DNA of 64,000 nucleotides, from NCBI RefSeq assembly GCF_947495705.1, contig NZ_CANLZR010000011.1:40074-104073 (forward strand). The letters are read 5' to 3'. Below are positions 61,248 to 64,000 of the stretch, piece after piece. The notes beneath the pieces were generated by a model. It saw only the letters and a program-made list of their open reading frames with translations, was not told the DNA's origin and ran no database searches. Position 1 is the first letter of the stretch. Each line of letters starts with the position of its first letter. The translations under genes were made by a program, and so were the position numbers. This stretch comes from an uncultured Phycicoccus sp. GTDB taxonomy: Bacteria; Actinomycetota; Actinomycetes; Actinomycetales; Dermatophilaceae.

Positions 61248-61859
61248 TCAGTCGGGGAGCGAGCCGAGGCGCGTCACCGTGCGCACGGCGAGGAGGCTCC
61301 CGAGGGCGAGGAGCGCGACCGGGACGACGAGGGTCGGGGGAAGGACGGTCTGGGTGCCGTACCAGGCCGTCGCCAGGGCCCCCGCGGCCAGCGGGCCCGG
61401 CTCGGAAGGGGCGACGACGACGGCGGCGATGACGAGCGCCGCCCCACCGATGACCGCGAACGCAGGCCGCCGCAGGACGGCGAGGAGGGCCAGCATGGCC
61501 CCTGCGGTGGCGACCCACCCCAGGGCCGCTGCACGCCCGGTGAGGGCCTCGCAGAGCAGGCCGACCGCGAGCAGCGCGGTGACCGAGCAGGCGACGACGG
61601 TCGCGAGGTAGGGGCCCTGGGACCGCGTGGTGCCCCAGGCCCACCATGGCGTGGGCCCGGAGAGTGCGAACACCGGTGCGGCGCCGGCGAGGAGGCCGGC
61701 GACGAGCGCGGCGTTGAGGGTCCCCGAACCCACCGACCCGGGGACGACGACGGTCTGCTCACCGACGACGACGTGGACGACGCCCGCGAGGCCGAGGAGC
61801 CCGGACGCGGTCCGCAGGTCGTACGTGCGCAGCACCGTCCACACGCCGGGGGCCCTCAC
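61248..61859 (-). CDS. Polytopic membrane protein, third gene of the ABC operon
   Basis: 203 residues with about six hydrophobic helices (GLLGLAGVVHVVVG, GTLNAALVAGLLAGAAPVFAL, TVVACSVTALLAVGLL, LGWVATAGAMLALLAV, AVIGGAALVIAAVVVA and a last LVVPVALLALGSLLAV). No enzymatic motif. The GTG at 61859 overlaps the stop of the larger membrane protein (GTGA). With it and the ATPase it forms a three-gene operon, so it is probably a second permease subunit or an immunity-type accessory protein. I do not recognise the family. Confidence 0.75.
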   Translation of the reverse strand: MRAPGVWTVLRTYDLRTASGLLGLAGVVHVVVGEQTVVVPGSVGSGTLNAALVAGLLAGAAPVFALSGPTPWWAWGTTRSQGPYLATVVACSVTALLAVGLLCEALTGRAAALGWVATAGAMLALLAVLRRPAFAVIGGAALVIAAVVVAPSEPGPLAAGALATAWYGTQTVLPPTLVVPVALLALGSLLAVRTVTRLGSLPD

Positions 61860-63160
61860 GGCGCGGGCACTTCCGGCACGAGGTCGGCTCGGCACGCCGC
61901 AGCGGCGGGCAGCGCCGCGCGCAGCCAGGCCTCGCGGCTCTCCCGGTCGAGAGTCCGGAACGTGGCCCATGCCCCGGTGCCGGCCCGGACCGGACGGTCC
62001 GCGAGGTCCCCGGCGAGGCCGGTGAGCACCTCGGAGGCGCGGGACCAGGTCTCGAGCTGGTCCGGGAGGAGTCCGTCGGAGGCCGCCCAGCAGCCGACGG
62101 GGTCGAAGACGGTCGCGACGGCGCCGACGACGCCGGTGTCCGACCCACTCCACCGGAAGCCGACGTCCGGCCCGGCGTGGCCGCTCCTGCCGTCCGTCCG
62201 TTCGACCTGCCAGGGCGACAGCTCGAGCACCCGGTCCCCGGTCTCGAGACCCGCCGAGCGCCGCACCTCCACGGCCGCGGCGACGGCCGGCCCCACCTCG
62301 GCGAGGCCGTCCGCGTGCTCCGGGAGGACGCAGACGGTCGTCCCGGACCAGGTGCCGCAGGCCGTCGCGCGGCTCTCGGGGTCCGGGTGCACGTCGTAGA
62401 CGGATGCCGAGAACCATCCGCTCCAGACGAGGAAGACCAGGAGCGCACCGACGGACAGCGCGTCGCCGCCGAGCTCCCACGGGCCCCGGGTGGTGATCGG
62501 GCGGCTGCGGAGCAGCAAGAAGGCGACGGCGCCGAGGAGCAGGAGCGCGATCCCGCGGTGGCCCACGACCTCGGCATCGAGCTCGTACCCCGCGAGCGAC
62601 TCGCCGGCGCCCCCGGTCCGCAACCAGGCCCGGCCCGCGGGGAGGAGGCCGACGACCAGCGCCCACACCGTGATGGTGACGACCGCCGAGGTGGCCGGGT
62701 GGGGAGCCAGGCGTCCGGCGACGGCACCGAGGAGACCGCACGCCAGGAGGGTGACGACCGCACTGGCGGCCGCCAGCAGCGGCCATCGTGCCGAACCTTC
62801 GACGCCGTCGAGGACGAGCGGCAGGGTCGCAGCGGTCACCCCGAGAGCGGCCAGCCCGGGCGCGGCCGCGAGGAGGGCGCTCCGGCGGAGGGCGGAGCCG
62901 CCGCGGACCGTCGTCGCGAGCCAGTCGCCCCGACCGCCCCTCAGCGCGTCGGTGACGACCCAGGCGGCCACGCCTGCGGTCACGGGACCGGTCAGCTGGA
63001 CCTGAGCGGCCCACTGGACCCACGCCCAGCCCCACTCGGTGCGCCACGAGGAGAACGACTCCTGCATGACGGTGAGGGCGAGGACGAACATCCCCGGCGC
63101 CGCCACGAGGAGGGGCGTGCGGGACAGGAAGGAGGCACGACGGGCGCGGAGCAGCCCCAT
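61856..63160 (-). CDS. Membrane protein with six helices and exported Cys-containing C-terminal domain
   Basis: 434 residues. Six to seven helices occupy residues ~15-250 (first LLVAAPGMFVLALTV; last GALLVFLVWSGWF). The C-terminal ~180 residues then lie outside by topology and contain four Cys (TACGTW, TTVCVL, PVGCWA, AACRAD) that could form two disulphides. The helix part resembles ABC-2-like permeases. The ATG at 63160 is one base past the ATPase stop, and its own stop overlaps the next gene by GTGA. An exported Cys domain on a permease suggests recognition or protection at the surface; unproven. Confidence 0.75.
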   Translation of the reverse strand: MGLLRARRASFLSRTPLLVAAPGMFVLALTVMQESFSSWRTEWGWAWVQWAAQVQLTGPVTAGVAAWVVTDALRGGRGDWLATTVRGGSALRRSALLAAAPGLAALGVTAATLPLVLDGVEGSARWPLLAAASAVVTLLACGLLGAVAGRLAPHPATSAVVTITVWALVVGLLPAGRAWLRTGGAGESLAGYELDAEVVGHRGIALLLLGAVAFLLLRSRPITTRGPWELGGDALSVGALLVFLVWSGWFSASVYDVHPDPESRATACGTWSGTTVCVLPEHADGLAEVGPAVAAAVEVRRSAGLETGDRVLELSPWQVERTDGRSGHAGPDVGFRWSGSDTGVVGAVATVFDPVGCWAASDGLLPDQLETWSRASEVLTGLAGDLADRPVRAGTGAWATFRTLDRESREAWLRAALPAAAACRADLVPEVPAP

Positions 63161-63161
63161 G

Positions 63162-63863
63162 TCACACCGTCAGCATGCGGAAGGCCGAGCGCACGGCGTC
63201 CGCTCGTGCGTCGGCGGACATGGCGGCGGCGTTCTCCACGGTGGCGACGCCCTTGGGGCCCAGGAGGATGACGCCGCCGGGCCACCGGGCGACGTCGTCG
63301 ATGCTGTGCGTCGTGATGACGACCCGGTGTCGCGCCGACAGCGCGGTCAGGGTGTCGACGAAGGCGTCGCAGAACAAGGGGTCCAGCTCGGAAGTCGGCT
63401 CGTCGAGGAGGAGCAGGTCCGGGGCGTGGACGAGGGACTGGGCCAGAGTGAGACGACGCCGCTGCCCGCCCGACAGCCGACCGGCGCGGCGGTCCGCGAC
63501 CTCGGTCAGGCCGGCGGCCTCGAGGGCCGTGGTCACCCGGGCCGCGACGGCGTCCGCGTCGACGCCCCGCAGGTGTGCCGCGACGCCGCACACCTCGCGA
63601 GGCGTCAGCCGCGCGGGCCAGATGATGGTCTGCGGCGCATAGCCGATCCGGGCGAGGTCGCGGGGGTGGCGCAGGACCTGACCCTCCCAGCGGATCTCGC
63701 CCGTGTGACGGACGAGGCCGGCCAGGACCTGGAGGAGCGTCGTCTTGCCGGCCCCGTTCGGCCCCATGACGGTCGTCACCGGCTCGTCGAGGACGGCGCT
63801 CACGTCCTCGAGGACGAGCGTGCGGGAGCGTCGCGCGGACACGTGGTCGAGCTCGATGGTCAT
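63162..63863 (-). CDS. ABC transporter ATP-binding protein
   Basis: 233-residue ATPase of the ABC-2/CcmA type. Walker A is GPNGAGKTT near residue 34, the Q-loop is IGYAPQTIIWPARLT, the signature is RLSGGQRRR, Walker B is LLLLDEPTSELD and the switch is VITTHS. The ATG at 63863 is used; the frame stays open further into the G/C homopolymer tract, but that part is an artefact. It is the first gene of the transporter operon with the two membrane proteins. Export of the neighbouring small peptide, or self-protection from it, would fit; unproven. Confidence 0.93.
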   Translation of the reverse strand: MTIELDHVSARRSRTLVLEDVSAVLDEPVTTVMGPNGAGKTTLLQVLAGLVRHTGEIRWEGQVLRHPRDLARIGYAPQTIIWPARLTPREVCGVAAHLRGVDADAVAARVTTALEAAGLTEVADRRAGRLSGGQRRRLTLAQSLVHAPDLLLLDEPTSELDPLFCDAFVDTLTALSARHRVVITTHSIDDVARWPGGVILLGPKGVATVENAAAMSADARADAVRSAFRMLTV

Positions 63864-63886
63864 GACCGGCCTCTCGTCGGCGGCGT

Positions 63887-63958
63887 GGGGGGGGGGCCCG
63901 GGGGGGGGGGGCCCCCCCCCCCGGGGGGGGGGGGGGGGGTGCCCCCCGGGGGGGCCCA
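63887..63958. other. G/C homopolymer tract, probable artefact near a contig end
   Basis: Seventy-two bases with runs of up to about 19 G or C and almost no other base, between the ATPase gene and the end of the window. Real bacterial DNA rarely has such runs. It looks like a poly-G sequencing artefact or a misassembly at a contig end. The promoter of the ABC operon should lie here but cannot be read. The 42 bases after it show no recognisable feature. Confidence 0.6.
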
Positions 63959-64000
63959 GGCGCAGCCGCGCGGGGGATAACACCGCGGGGGTGAAGGAGA

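Noticed and set aside
63864..63983. N-terminal extension of the ABC ATPase rich in Pro and Gly
   Set aside because: It is a translation of the homopolymer tract; the ATPase fold begins at the ATG at 63863.

Overview
The window is chromosomal DNA of very high G+C content, with many GTG starts and frequent 4-base GTGA/ATGA overlaps between genes. It carries paired clpP1/clpP2 genes, a group II truncated globin, the TreY-TreZ trehalose route, a Glu-type ribose-5-phosphate isomerase B, and TANNNT -10 boxes placed directly before start codons. Together these indicate an actinomycete. A Micrococcales relative (Intrasporangiaceae or Dermatophilaceae type) is my guess from the overall protein flavour, not something I can prove here.

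Layout. 1-7.1 kb: a partial LD-carboxypeptidase, an SSB without the acidic tail, the ABC-F factor ettA, and a surface-glycan group (glycosyltransferase plus epimerase, facing a methyltransferase plus O-antigen-ligase-like protein). 7.1-9.8 kb: a TetR regulator divergent from an acyl-CoA dehydrogenase, with a palindromic operator between them, and a FabG-like reductase. 9.95-16.5 kb: glgX-treY-treZ, converting glycogen or maltodextrin to trehalose. 16.5-24.1 kb: a translationally coupled ABC operon of two FtsX-type permeases and two ATPases. 24.1-35.8 kb: tesB, a divergent yczR/yczE pair, two MFS exporters, a TIGR01777 epimerase, a RecQ fused to a phosphoribosyltransferase-like domain, a serine hydrolase and a hotdog thioesterase. 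35.8-45 kb: a GDPD and alpha-glucosidase (one operon with the second MFS gene), glbO, an MscS channel, pepN, rpiB, a SpoIIE-type phosphatase and trmB.

45-59.1 kb: a decayed gene ending in a duplicated tRNA-Pro 3' end, tRNA-Pro(UGG) and tRNA-Gly(UCC), a secreted M43-like metalloprotease, then the proteostasis genes tig, clpP1, clpP2 and clpX. These are broken up by two insertions: a LacI/MFS pair with tandem palindromic operators, and a SARP-type giant regulator divergent from a FAD-linked oxidase, with 11-bp phased repeats between them.

59.1-63.9 kb: the most interesting region. It holds a stand-alone C39-like cysteine peptidase, a two-HTH LuxR-type regulator, a 43-residue secreted peptide ending in a Cys-Val-Ala-Cys-Trp tail (too short for routine gene calling), and a three-gene ABC transporter. 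It reads as a candidate peptide production, export and sensing system, which is inference only. The last ~110 bases are a G/C homopolymer tract that looks like an assembly or sequencing artefact.
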